Of a stretch of 64,000 nucleotides of DNA, positions 25,701 to 36,695 are shown in pieces. This stretch comes from Angiostrongylus vasorum. Lineage: Eukaryota > Nematoda > Chromadorea > Rhabditida > Metastrongylidae. The DNA lies in the NCBI GenBank assembly GCA_018806985.1, contig JADANN010000166.1, positions 1 to 64,000 on the forward strand, in the 5' to 3' direction. The translations under genes and the position numbers were made by a program. Each line of letters opens with the position of its first letter. The stretch's first letter is position 1. Below the pieces are notes generated by a model, which was not told where the DNA came from, did not search any database, and saw nothing but the letters and a program-made list of their open reading frames with translations.

Positions 25701-25827
25701 CATCACCTCAAAGCAGCTGCTCCAGTGTTCTGTTCCTCGAAAACGGATGACTGTAAAACCGGCTATGAATGTATAAAGGGGCTCTCCCTCGTTGGAGAAA
25801 GTGACGGAGTCTGCTGTCCGGATCAAA
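22781..25827 (+). CDS. Secreted cysteine-rich protein, EB/lustrin-type modules (partial model)
   Basis: Three phase-compatible exons. Exon 1 (22781-22837) starts at ATG and encodes a signal-peptide-like stretch (MIREVLLLMILGQGW). Exon 2 (23352-23538, acceptor ccttttctatag) has seven cysteines in an EB-like pattern (CTSNVDC, CRCP, WVC). Exon 3 (25618-25827, donor GTGAGT) encodes CPLPDG, KTGYEC and VCCP, like a lustrin cysteine-rich module. Such modules occur in secreted or cuticle-associated nematode proteins, often beside Kunitz domains. The model ends in phase 1 without a stop, so further exons lie downstream and were not found. An extra exon in the long second intron is possible. Function is unknown. 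Confidence 0.6.
24110..25600. other. Long intron/unassigned DNA
   Basis: No repeat family or conserved motif recognised. If the secreted-protein model is right, this is most of its second intron. Frames such as 24694-24993 have no recognisable domain. Confidence 0.4.
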
Positions 25828-26099
25828 GTGAGTAGACATAGCATCGCTCTTATATTTTTCTCGCTCATTCTTTTGAAAATGTTCTCTCTCTTTTCCGCTC
25901 TCTATCTATCTCTCTCGTTGAATAATTGTCTAATATTGAACATGTTAAAAAATACAGGCATGAACTTTACATGAGGAAATAGGGGGTGAAATAAGGACGT
26001 TACGAAAAAATGGGAAAGAATACGACCGTGACAACTGTACACAAGAAACTTCAACTCTATCCATCTTAAATTCTTCGAATCGAAAGAAATAGAAGCATT

Positions 26100-26353
26100 C
26101 GTAGACATTTACTTACTTTACATTTAGTGGATATCTTAATAATGTAATCGCGATCTAGTCCGTCTCCCTTAGACCGAGAAATGACAAAACATGAAGCATG
26201 ATAATCTAAACACTTAGAATTATAGCGACAACCTGCACCCAACCGATCTTCGATCATGAATCGGGTACGCTGAATCGGTGGGGGATTCAATGGAACGGAG
26301 TGTGTGGAATTCAAGTGGGATCCAGAAAAGCCATCATCAGCTAACAATTTCAA
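26100..26353 (-). other. Possible EB-like exon on the minus strand
   Basis: The minus frame contains GAGCRYNSKC and DYHASC, resembling the start of an EB cysteine module, after a Pro-rich lead. No convincing donor or linked exon was found. It may be a stray exon of a minus-strand gene, an inverted duplicate of the neighbouring secreted-protein gene, or chance. Confidence 0.25.
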
Positions 26354-26819
26354 GACACAGATGCTGTGTGAGAGTTACTGCATAAATATATCGTCTTACA
26401 TGTTTTCGTGAAGGGGATACAGTGAAAGAAGCAAAAATACGAACCATAAACGAGGTTTGAAAACACATTTATTGCGCAACAGGGTTTCCTTTAAGTGTTC
26501 AAAATACTCGTTTCGAAGAGAGGTAATCTTTTGGAAATATCTAATAGGGACGACTACAATCGATGAAAACGAACGAAGGACGATGAAGTAAAGCGTAAAC
26601 TGTTATAAGTTAAAGTCCATCTTCAACTGCACGGCTTCACTAAGCTCTTGATTGCGAGCTGTACTCGAACTTTCAACGACAGTAATCTGGCTCGTATATT
26701 ACGAAAAAAAAAGGTAAATCGTCAAAAAAACCATCGATAAACGAGCAATATAAGACGTATTTTTGTCAGCATAACGAATAAACGATTAATAAAGGATCAT
26801 TAGAGACAGGTGAAACGAA

Positions 26820-26945
26820 GGACCTGCATGGTGTGGTGGTGAACGCGTTAGCCCCCGGAAAAGATAATAGCGCGCGTTCGTTCCCCATCGTAGACACCTG
26901 TGGAGCAGAGTTTTGCAAATATTTCAGCATCACCTTGAATAAACG
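26820..26945 (+). mobile_element. SINE-4 copy
   Basis: Shares gtgtggtggtgaacgcgtta and the cccccggaaa block with the copies at 19178 and 37146. It is directly followed by repeat F. Confidence 0.7.
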
Positions 26946-27190
26946 ATTGTTTAGGAAAATTTTCTCCACTGGAGTCAGATGAAGGAAGAGAAAGAGTACA
27001 CCCACTACATTCGGATGTCTAACAACTAATGAGATCATTATTTTCGAAACAATACTACATAAATAATCCACCCCTAGAAGAAATATCTTAACCGTTCAAA
27101 AAACTAATACGAAAAGAACGAAGACATACGTAATTTAACTACTTCTTGCACGGCGAACCAAGGATTATTCCAGGATTTCTAACTTAAAAG
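26945..27190 (+). repeat. Repeat F, copy 1
   Basis: About 245 bp homologous to 42240-42495 (+) and so to 37325-37585 (-) in the palindrome: aacgattgttta, then a ggagtc..gatga block, taaccgttca and caggatttct. No coding potential is recognised. Confidence 0.6.
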
Positions 27191-27907
27191 AGCGAAAAAA
27201 AAACGCGAAAAAACACTTCTGGGAGAGAACAACATATGAATGGGACACAAAATTCGGTCAAAGTACGACTTCTCATGAAACGAAACAAAAAACACTCAGA
27301 ACATAAAAACAATAAGGGAACAAAAATGTGACAAACAAAATGACGGAGAGAGACGACTGTTCTAGATAATCGGTTCAAAGAGAATTCAAAGCTGAAGCAG
27401 AGCCCTGGTAGTGCAAAGAGTCAGATGACGTTAGTAAAGTACGAACTGACAGTAGGTTAAGGAGTCATCCGATCTGTGCTACAATACCAGAACATAATTA
27501 AACGGATAAACAAGTACTCTTTGCTCTACAAACAAAAACAAAACGGGTTTGCTCCCTCCTTCACCTCGAAAATTATCTAGTTATTGTAAATATTCTAGCT
27601 CCTTACTATATCAGGCTTTAATCAGAGCAAATGCGAAATCCCAGTAACAACTTGACATCGCACAAAGTGCATTGATTTCAGTTCGCACGTGGTGGGGCTT
27701 TCCAGCCATATGTACTGATTTCGATCGATTTCATCTGAAAGTATTTCAATCGACTCCAAATTTTTGCAGTATTTTTTATATTAGATCGAGCAGTTCTATT
27801 CAACAAATGCTGAAGACGGAGCAATTCAAAATAGTTGTTTTCCACGATTATAATTTACCGAAGTCAATTATAAGAGGGTGGAGGTCAAAAGATAGAGGAA
27901 AGGAAAT

Positions 27908-28185
27908 AATAAAGGCTCTTGGCGTCGATCAATCCCTAAATGCGGAGTGCAAGTGTGTAATCAAATTCCTCCAGCGTCGTTACGGAAGGCCGAATGCATA
28001 CCTGGCACTGACTTGCAGTGGCCTACCGATGTATCAAATCAGATACTGCTTTACTTTGAGACAAGTCTAGTACCAATTTGCTGACTCCAAAGGGATGGAA
28101 CGCTTGGTAAGGGCCGGGCGCTTGATCAAACGAAATACGTGTATGTTGGTGGGCACCCATAGCCACTGCGCTGACAACGTCTTAG
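27908..28185 (-). mobile_element. SINE-1, diverged minus copy
   Basis: Starts with aataaaggctcttggcgtcg (tail on minus), passes the ttgcagtggcctaccgatgt block near 28013, and ends near the head at about 28180. Many substitutions. It carries a 132-codon chance frame on +. Confidence 0.75.
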
Positions 28186-28189
28186 CAAA

Positions 28190-29660
28190 AACAGTTACTA
28201 GAACGACTTCATTCTATGAGTCATAGATCGATTACCTATAATTTTTACTAAGGCAACGTAGAAAATACATCAGCATTATCAAGAATCTCTTGCTTATTGT
28301 AGGGAATAAAAAAATTGTTGTCGATGATGAATATAATAAGACGTTCCTGTTGTGGGGATATTCCGGACCACGCGCATTGAATTCAGTGCGTACTGGAGGT
28401 GGCGAAAAATTAGGGTGACGTTACATATAGCGACGAATAGAAATTAAGCTCGCCACAAATGTGAATAGCTTAAGCGTCGACTGCGGAAATTTTGAACACT
28501 CCTGAGTTACCTTTCCATCGTCAACGCCTTCATCTTTTGTAACTACACGTTAAACAATATGCACTGGAAAGTGACCACTAATGAACGATCCTTGAAAACT
28601 AAAGTAAACACTAGAAGTGAGAAGCAAATGCCCCTTTCCAGAATTTGTCTCTCTGTCATATGTGACATAAATTGGGAGACGCTGAATGCTTCAATTTTAT
28701 AATAAATAATTATTCAAACAGTCCTAATGACAACTAGTAGAGCTGGCCTTTGATGCAATGTGAAGCAACTTTTAATTGGGAACGGGCTTCCTAGTCCTTC
28801 CATTTGCAGAGCCAGCACTTCAAACACGTTTCCTGGAACATAGAATTCGGGGTAAAAGAGACGACTTTTGAATAGAATGCGCCTAAAACACATTCAAATA
28901 TTTTCAACTTTCAGAGAATTTATGGTTAGAGTCACACGTTTCTCTTAGAAACTGTTCTTACTGTCTTCATATCCTTATAGAGAATTCCTCTGTCTACCTA
29001 ACAAACACATTCTATAAGTCGATTGAGACTGCATTTGCTGCAACGCCCGCGTGCATGCCCTACATACATCCACATCCCGTTTTCGCCATCGGGGACGCCA
29101 CTAGACACAGCATCTCGTAGCCATTTGTCACACCAACAGGCATGCTATTGGGTACGTCTCATTGCTTGGGGACTAGACCCCGCGACCCAAGCCGTTACCC
29201 TAAGACCAACGCCACTCTCTTGGACGTAGCCCACTAGCACCGTCATTTGGCTCCTGACGAGGCCTTGGAGATCACCGTTGCCAATCCATCATTATTTCCC
29301 TTCCGCTTGATTTTCCTTTACAAATTCATTTGCTTAGATTGTAATGATATTAAGTGTAATCCTTAGCTCCTGCATTGCTAATACATTAATGTTGTCGTCG
29401 ATTCTCGTGTAATTACGTTGTGTTGTTAACATAAGTTAAATACTTTCATTGCTCACAGGGTACTTAACAAACAATTCTTCACTCTTATTCACTCCCTCGA
29501 ACGCTCTTCATATTCTTGCGCTGTGAGCCGTTACATTGGTGCATACACTATTGTCAATGCATTTTTTTAGGTAAAAAACCACTGAACCACCTCACTTGCA
29601 ATTCATTGTGCATACATTACAAATCTCATTGCATTGTTGTGTAAATGGTACGTATAGACG
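28190..29660. other. Unassigned DNA upstream of the viral relic
   Basis: No conserved motif recognised. A GC-richer island at 29030-29270 may be an unclassified repeat but no second copy is seen in the window. Confidence 0.4.
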
Positions 29661-29666
29661 TATAAA

Positions 29667-29728
29667 GGTTTAATTACCCACAAGTCGTGGCCAAAAACCG
29701 TAAGAATTCATAAAACTAAAAGAGAGGA
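29667..29728 (+). promoter_or_regulatory. SL1-like leader and short 5' UTR of the viral relic
   Basis: GGTTTAATTACCCA (29667-29680) is identical to the first 14 nt of the nematode spliced leader SL1, then diverges from SL1 and continues cacaagtcgtgg. It stands 48 nt before the relic's ATG. Phenuivirus mRNAs carry 10-18 nt snatched host caps joined to a conserved CACAA-containing terminus, and the junction here fits that layout. Confidence 0.5.
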
Positions 29729-30893
29729 ATGGGACGTCGGCTGCAGCTAACCAATCCATATGTAGAAACTGATGTAGATCTAATAGACACTTTTGAAATA
29801 CAATCAACATTTTCCAAAGTAGATGCAGCTTCAATAGATGATGTAAGAAACCTATTTTCTAATTTTGAAACTAATTTCTGTTCTGATGGCTTTAATCCGA
29901 CTCTTCTTCTCCACACTTAAATCTAAGGCTGAGGCAGCCCGACTCAATAACTCTGCTAGAGATATAAATCTCTTAATCTACATTTTCCTCTACAGAGGAA
30001 ATGACACTGAGAAAACAATCTCAAAAACATCCACTGCAGGAAAAGAATATTTGACTCATTTAAAAACTTCTTTGTCAATTGTGAAAGATCCAAAAACTGC
30101 AGCAGTTGGTAGAGCTCAAGCAATTACATTGCCTAGAATTTGTGCAGTTTTCCATCTATTGTGGGAAAAGTTCTAATTGAAAAACCTCCTCAGATTGTTA
30201 TTAAGATTTGTGACCAGTATAAACTACCTCTATGGGCAACGGCATGAGGGCTATTAAGTCTTATCCTAAAGAGAAATGAATATAAAATCCTGCATGACAT
30301 CATAAAAGCCATGCTCTACATCTACAACATAGGGCTGTCTGCTTTAGTTCATGGTCAAAATGCAAGATTAATTGCACCGAATGGGCAAAACATTCATCAA
30401 CATTTTGAACTCGTCTTACAACACAGAGTTCATGAATAATTCAACGCGCTTTTATGGACTATGGAGTTCAGGAGTTTTGTCTAGGAAAGTTCATGCTACA
30501 ACTTATCCAGGAATCTTGAGGACGGAATGCACTTTAACTGGACTATATGACCAATTGACTCCACTTAGAATATTTGAAAATAAGCAAGAATATTTAAAAA
30601 TAAGCACCCAGATTGGTGTAATATTCTAATGGTCAACCTGCCACAATCATTTGATCATAGGGCTCAAAGTCTTCCTGGTGTCGATGGCAGTGTATTTGAA
30701 ACAGTGCCACAACCTAAAATGAGCATAGACATCCAAACTCCTCTAAGTAATGAAATTGCTGATGAATACTGCATCAGGATTCTAAATGATGATGGCTTGT
30801 TTAATCTAGAAGAGGTGCAAAAACACCTAGTGGTGCTAGTACTCCTATCTGGCCATCAACTTCTCAAGCCAGAAGAAGAAGATAAATTATGAG
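29667..30893 (+). pseudogene. Endogenous phenuivirus-like nucleoprotein relic, left copy
   Basis: A nucleocapsid-like coding region starts at ATG 29729 and is split over several frames (29729-29917, 29865-30176, 30372-30629, 30629-30892). The part at 29960-30060 has an RGN motif in a hydrophobic helix followed by a Lys/Thr-rich stretch and a GK..L..L pattern. The part at 30120-30165 has a TLPRICAVF-like motif. Both resemble the phlebo/tenuivirus N family (bunyavirus nucleocapsid that coats genomic RNA). The C-terminal 130 residues are longer than usual for that family and are unrecognised. Breaks: a frame change near 29900, another near 30155, a TGA at 30245-30247, a stop near 30437, and shortened A runs near 30600 and 30822. 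Bases 29667-29680 equal the start of SL1. The family call is by motif only. Confidence 0.55.
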
Positions 30894-31075
30894 CCTGCTG
30901 TACATATGTAAACAGTTTACTATGTTTATGTACGATTTTATTTTCTTTTCTTAATTTCCATTTCCTATACATTTCCACCATTTTATTTTGTTTCATTTTA
31001 TATAGTCCATGTAACTAATAGCTAGCATTGTAGGCAAAACTTTCTTTTCCCTTCCCTATATTTTATTACTTTACT

Positions 31076-31250
31076 ACTCTAAACAAAATATGCATGCCAA
31101 AAAACCAAAAAAAATCTATAAAACAAAAAAACCAGAAAAGTATAAAATAAAAAAATGAAATAGAAGTGGAGTAATATAAAGCAACAAAAGAAAATCAAAA
31201 AACTAAAAAATGTGAAAAAAACGTTGAGAAATTTACCAAAATACAAGAAG
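31076..31250. repeat. A-rich low-complexity tract
   Basis: Long A runs interrupted by short words after the relic's 3' flank (mate 48573-48747). The minus frame through it is only Phe/Leu low complexity. It may be the 3' tail region of the relic insertion, and it ends where an RTE leader fragment begins. Confidence 0.7.
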
Positions 31251-32593
31251 TGGGGGCTAGGTATACCAACGGGTAGCTTGCCAGGCTCTCCCAGAGTGGA
31301 CATGGAGCTTATTTGTTGGAGGTCACTCCCTAACCGCATCCCCCTATGTTCCCCCTGTCACTCGATTGCAGGGTTTTGGCCGAACTGACTCGTAGAATAC
31401 AAACTGTATAAGCGAGAACGCACCCATACACGCATGCATGAATCACCTGTAGTCCTGTTGATCATCGAGTTACTCGAGTGGGCGCCAGTAAATCTTCCAA
31501 TTTTTCCTGTCGCCTGCAAGAGTAGCCTAGTGGGTTCTGCTCGCTCTAGGGGACTCGTGGAGCATCATATCTTTCTTCTAGGCTCTTCATGAAAAACTCT
31601 GACCATTGGATCAGTGGTCTTCCTGCAGTACGTTCGACATCTCGAGGAATCTAGTGACTAACGGCTCTTGTCCATCGGTTGTCATTCATACGCATTACGT
31701 GCCCGGCCCACCTTATGTTCGACTGTTTGGCGTACAGAACGGCATCTTTGATTTTTGATCGTTGACGCAGGTCGGAGCTTCAGATCCCTTCCTTCACTTG
31801 TGTGACACGGGATACTCCTAGCATCGTCCTTTCGACTGTGTGTTCAGCAATCCTGAGTGATGTTTCATCCTGTTTACGCAGCGATCAGGTTTCTGACGCA
31901 TATCTAAGGGCAGGAAGTATCGTTAAGTGGAAAAGGTGGGCAAGGAGTCGGGTGTTCCTTGTTCTCTTCAGTACATCGTCGATGCTCTTGAAAGTTCAGA
32001 AAACTGCTCGTTTCCTTCTACTCAACTCTGGAGCAAAGTCGTTCATCATGTTTATTTTCCGACCAAATAGACATAACTGGAGCATTGAGATATTCATTCG
32101 GTTGAGCATTAATGGGGCATACGTAACCAATATGTTCCTCATGAACCTGGTTTTTGTGAGATTTAGTCGAAGACCAATCTTTCACGGGCTTTATCAAAGT
32201 CGGCAAGCGTTCGTTCCGATTGGCTAATGTTTAGTGTTATAAGAACGATGCCATCAGCAAAGCGGAGATGGTGTAATTGCGTACCATCGACTTTCACTGC
32301 CATGTTGTCCCATTTCGCTGTTCTCCAGGGTGGCGGTAAATAACTTTTGTAAGATGGTATCGCCTTTCCTAAACCCTCTTTTGACGTCGATGTTAATATC
32401 GTCGTAGAATGGTGATACATTGGTTGCGAAATTTTTATACAGCTCACGAAGAGTCTTTACATACTCAGTAGGGACTCCTTGACTATCAAGGGCTTCCATG
32501 ACTGGTACTATCCCATTTGAGTCGAAATTCTTCTTTAAATCGATGAAAGTGAGACAGAATGGTCTTTTGTACTATCGCGATACCAAGTAATAA
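31250..32593 (-). mobile_element. RTE fragments, left arm
   Basis: Minus-strand RT and C-terminal domain (32593 to 31440) with motif A as FIDLKK.F and FADD changed to FADG. It is followed head-to-tail by a piece of RTE 5' leader (31439-31250, atgcatgcgtgtatgggtgc in sense). Multiple frameshifts. Mate at 47230-48574. Confidence 0.88.
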
Positions 32594-32619
32594 GTAATAC
32601 ACTTACTAATAAGCAAAAA

Positions 32620-34945
32620 ATACCATGCACCACAACTTCGCACTTGCTTTCATGAGCGTTATTGAAGCACAGTTCTTAGACCATGCTGGGAATACTTCGA
32701 ATTGGAACCTACTGGTTAACCACTCATCTCTGAACAGCTATATAACTATCTCTTCAGAAGGAGGGAATCCAAATCAGTGGAAGACATCGCATACTATCGC
32801 GCGACTGAGTGAAGATGCTCTTAAGGAACGTTGCAACGACCGCCCTATTTGCACATTGGGTGTGCTCTAATATTTCATTAAGAAAATCAAATTTAACATA
32901 TCAGTGACATTGAATGAAGCTGAGTCTTTTGAGCTAGAAAAGTCTTCGACAAGAAATCCGCTATGCGGAGCACACACTCTGCCGATTCTGTTGAATAATA
33001 ACTCGAATCAAATGCTATGGCACCTTCGTCGGCGACACGTATCTCTCACCGCCCGCTTTAATTCTCATAGCAACAGGCACCAGAAAGGAACGTGTAGGTT
33101 GGTGGGCTCTACAGACACCACACATTGACTTCGATGAGCGCGATTTCTGCTGATTTCTTCAGCCGCAAAAATTTTATGCGGTCAATCTAGTGCTTGTCGA
33201 ATATTGGTCGGGAAGGTTTGTGTTCTGCAGCTAGAAATATGTTTTAAAGAAACCTTTTTGCAGTCGAGTTCACTGACCAGAAATTTTAAATGTCATCAGT
33301 TATTATTTAACCTCATACTGCTCAAATCTCAATTTCAACTGAACAATCAACTTCCTACTAATCAAACGGCCCTAATGGGATGAGAAAGGAGCAGCCTGGG
33401 ACGGGAAATTATTATCAAATCCTCATTTGAGACTGCGATGTTGGATCAGGACAGCATTGACAGAGTACGCAATGAATGTAGCAGACATGTGCGAAAAAAC
33501 CTACATTGACCACATATGGCAAGAGCTGTTCTTCAATTAAGAGTCATAACTGGATTGAAACAACTCGTTCTAAATAGGTCTCGATTATGGTCACTAGAAA
33601 TGCGACCATGAGAAATCTGATCTGACCTGCATTTTCAATGGAATTGCGAAGAGGTCACTATTCTACTGTAGATATATCGAACATTATCTTTCCATTTGTT
33701 CAGCAAAAGCGGAAATTGACAAATGTTTTGAATTGTTAGACGAACAGTCAGAGTACATAAATTTCATGCGAGGGAAACCGAAAGAAAATTGGCATCCGTT
33801 CCTGAAAGTTCATATTAATCTGTAACCACCAAATGGTACAGAAGGCCGAACAGGAGCAACATGCAGGTTCAATACTTTTACATTTCATCCTTTACACACA
33901 AAAAGAACGCTTGCAAGAAACGTGTTTCGAACAGGCACCAGTGTGGCCACAGGAAGCGACCAAAAAAAAAGATTTACTGAAATTGGCACGGCACTTCGGG
34001 ATTGTTGTAGAGGGAAAAACAATATTCCCAAAGGACAAGTTCAACGAAAACAAGATCGTCCTTTCTTTCTAGTGAAGCACGCGCAGCTATAAAGGGATGC
34101 TTAGAAAGAGCGAGTCTGGAGAATTTACTAGCAATGATTAAAATACTACCGATCATTCTAAGACGGCAGCTAGTTCGCAACCGTCTATATGATTCTATAT
34201 GTACAACAAAAACTGCATAATATACCGTAACGGTTAAGGCAGTGATTGATTGAGTTCGGGTGCGGTTTACCCGATCTCTTGTGAAGCCTGCGGGACGAAT
34301 GCACTGGCGAAACGGCTAGAGGGCTCTGCGTCCGAATAAAGGAAAACACCTAGTCGGTAAAACTTAAACTGAAACAGAACACTCTACTTGGCTTGTAATG
34401 GATAGGGAGAAGGCATAACGGAGATAATTATGAACTAAAGGTCTTATTTTTACACACGATATCAGCCCATAGAACTCTTAAAGCGTTTAGATCAAATCCA
34501 ACAATCTAGAAATGAATTGCTGGGAGGAGTGCCCTGTAATCACACGTGACGTGGCCACATACCTCAGGCTGACTTTTTTGACCTGCGCCAAGCACATTCC
34601 CCACAAATGCAACACTAAATAAGGCTGGCTTAAACAGAAATTGGAGCGCGAACAAAACAGTAAGTGTTAAAAGAAGCTGTTTCAACTACGCGAGTGAAAT
34701 TTATGTGTTAGGTTTTGTCTGTTGAGCTTATGAAAGTGTTTGGCTGAATTGACTACAGATCAGTTTCACTTTCCAAGCTCTGAAGAAGGCAGAACCTCCG
34801 AAATGTCGGCTGCTGTTGAATAAGTTTTTATATTAACAGCTTCGCGTCTGCCTAGAAAAAAAATATGAACACCCAGCAAAGCCTTCATAGGTGTTCAAAT
34901 CGAAGAACACGTCAGCTATGCTGATTAGTTCGCGGAAATGAACTG
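32620..34945 (+). mobile_element. Penelope-like retroelement fragment with GIY-YIG nuclease, left arm
   Basis: Decayed element. NFALAFMSVIEA near 32630 resembles the RT segment before the palm end in Penelope-like elements. DKCFELLDEQSEYI and NWHPFLKVHI (33715-33825) match their RT C-terminus, followed by a WYR-type segment in a shifted frame. At 34265-34360 VYPISCEACG and GETARGLCVRIKEN resemble the GIY-YIG endonuclease, with YIG altered to CTG. The non-coding 3' part extends to 34945. Frameshifts and stops make it inactive. Two spacer stretches (32670-33300) are unassigned. Confidence 0.6.
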
Positions 34946-35009
34946 TGAGTAAAAACCACATTGATTTGTAGGGTGAGACGAACTACAGTTTTTTGTCCAG
35001 TAACTGCGT

Positions 35010-35581
35010 CAATCATCTGTGCCAGTTATGGTCCCGTTGATCGTCCGCTGACTCGGGCGCGCATCACTTAAATTTCCATTTGTCCACGTCGCGGGTAAAA
35101 GTAGTCCAGCCGAGTGTACCCTGCTTCCCTTAAAGATTCGCTGAACATCATATTCTTGTAGTGCCTTCGTGAAGAACTCTGACTTAGGCGTCGGTGGTCT
35201 TCCTGGTGTGTGTTTGATATTCCGAGCAACCAATCGCTAACGGCTCATGTCCATCGCTTGTCGCTCAGACGCATTACGTTCCCGACCAACCTGATTTTCG
35301 ACATTTTCGGCGTGTATTGTGGTTTCTCCGACTTTTTATTACCACAGTTCATGAGAAAAGGCAATCAACTGCTTGAACACAAACACACAACACTAACACG
35401 CCATGAGCAACAGTCCCCCACGCTTATCGGGGCCGCGCGAACGCAGCCCCACACACAAAAATTTAGCTGTTGGCTTACTTCAACTCGAAGCAGCCACACG
35501 GGTCAGCCCATGCGAAGGTGCAATGCGCGGGCCTCACCATGAGGGTCCCGCCTTCTTGATCGCGAGAGCCTCCCAGCCAGC
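35010..35581 (-). pseudogene. U1-RTE chimera, copy 3 (U1 pseudogene head)
   Basis: On the minus strand, 35581-35428 is U1 snRNA lacking its 5' splice-site-pairing end (starts at ctggctggg), with the gatcaagaag loop, an altered U1A loop (cgcattgcac, then cttcg), an intact Sm-like aaatttttg and stem IV. A linker of about 100 nt and an RTE C-terminal/3' end (to 35010) follow. DNA upstream of the U1 part resembles the Penelope-like 3' region (45180-45240), so no U1 promoter is present. Mate at 44243-44814. Confidence 0.8.
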
Positions 35582-35664
35582 TTCAAGCCAGCACTGTTTA
35601 GTCTTGCATGGGTGAGGAATGTGCTTGGCCATGCACGGCAAATTCGCACTTGTTTTGATTAGCG

Positions 35665-36000
35665 TTACTTGGATATCTGCGGGAGGACCACCGACCCGAT
35701 GGTCAGAGTTCTTCACGAAGAGCCTAGAAGAAAGATATGATGCTCGACGAATCCCTAGAGCGAGCAGAACCCACTGGGCTACTCTTGCAACGCGACAGGG
35801 GGAAAATGGAAGATTTACTTGCGCCCGCTCGAGTCACTCGACGATCAACGGGACTACAGGTGATACAGGTGATACAGGTGAAGTTCTCTGGTTGTTATTG
35901 GAGATAGAATGAAAACGCCGATCACTTATCTGAAGCCGATTTTTCGAGGATTCCTTGCGAAGGACGAGTGGTCTTCAAAACTTTGGGCTTAGATCAGCTA
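35665..36000 (+). mobile_element. RTE 3' end with tandem tail and shared flank
   Basis: RTE C-terminal codons (PPTRWSEFF to about 35858), then gatacaggt repeats (35860-35880), then a flank gaagttctctggttg to about 36000. The flank recurs at 39990-40100 and, more diverged, 37700-37810. It marks the start of a duplicated unit that also includes a U1 gene. Confidence 0.85.
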
Positions 36001-36090
36001 GATTTCTCACAATGGTATTCAGGGAGTAGAACGAAACAAGAAGATCATTATTTTGGAATATATATTTCACGGATCAGCCGAAAATGCGGT

Positions 36091-36366
36091 GGGGCGCGTG
36101 TAGCGCAGTGGTCAGAGGCGCTCTGAAACACACATGGGTTCGATCACCTACCCCCAGCGCCACCAAGCTCTACATCCCTCCGAAGTCAGCAAATTAGTGT
36201 CGGACTTGTCTGGAAGGGTAGCAGCGCTGGCGTGATATATTGGTAGACACCGTGAGTCATTGTAAAAGCCAGATGCATATTCATTCACCGCCAACGACGC
36301 TTAATGAAGTTCAATGCATGGCGCATCCCTCAACGATTGATCAACGCCGCGAGCTTTGCCTTTTAG
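36091..36366 (+). mobile_element. SINE-1, left arm
   Basis: Head ggggcgcgtgtagcgcagtg with ggttcgatc B-box, core aaattagtgtcggacttgtc, tail gcatggcgcatccctcaac. Mate at 43457-43732 (-). Confidence 0.9.
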
Positions 36367-36559
36367 CTTTACACCGAAAGTGGTCGGAATTTCATAGCAA
36401 GTACTTGCAGCACTTTGTGGAATCCGTGAACTGGAGAACGTAAGCAAAACACTGGAAAATAACTTATAAGAACGAAAAAAAATCATTTTTCGGCTACATG
36501 TTGCATTACAACAGGAAGCGGCTGATTATCAGTTGATCAACAACGGAAGCCAACTTACA

Positions 36560-36695
36560 TGTAATGGAGTAGCGCGACGCGGAGGGAAGTGGCGTCTGTG
36601 ATATCTGCGTCTCGCCTAACGAGGACGAATTGATGTTGCAACGAGCGAAATGTACGACGCGGGCACAAATACGCATGCGGCCGGCGAGTGCTCAT
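36560..36695 (+). promoter_or_regulatory. Conserved upstream region of U1 copy 1
   Basis: About 135 bp matching 38080-38215 upstream of U1 copy 2 with few changes (gtggcgtctgtgatatctgc, ttgatgttgcaacgagcg). The position and TATA-less character fit an snRNA promoter with a proximal sequence element. I cannot place the element exactly. Confidence 0.55.

Noticed and set aside
27672..27740. Next exon of the secreted-protein gene after a tttcag acceptor
   Set aside because: The phase permits it, but the peptide lacks the cysteine pattern of the module and no partner exon was found.
31079..31339. Minus-strand 86-codon hydrophobic ORF, possibly an ambisense viral gene
   Set aside because: It is almost entirely a Phe/Leu reading of an A-rich tract plus RTE leader, with no family signal.
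35210..35620. Open frames of 70-110 codons around 35.2-35.6, 36.6-37.0, 38.1-38.6 and 41.2-41.7 kb as conserved proteins
   Set aside because: They recur only because they read through U1 snRNA and fused RTE sequence.
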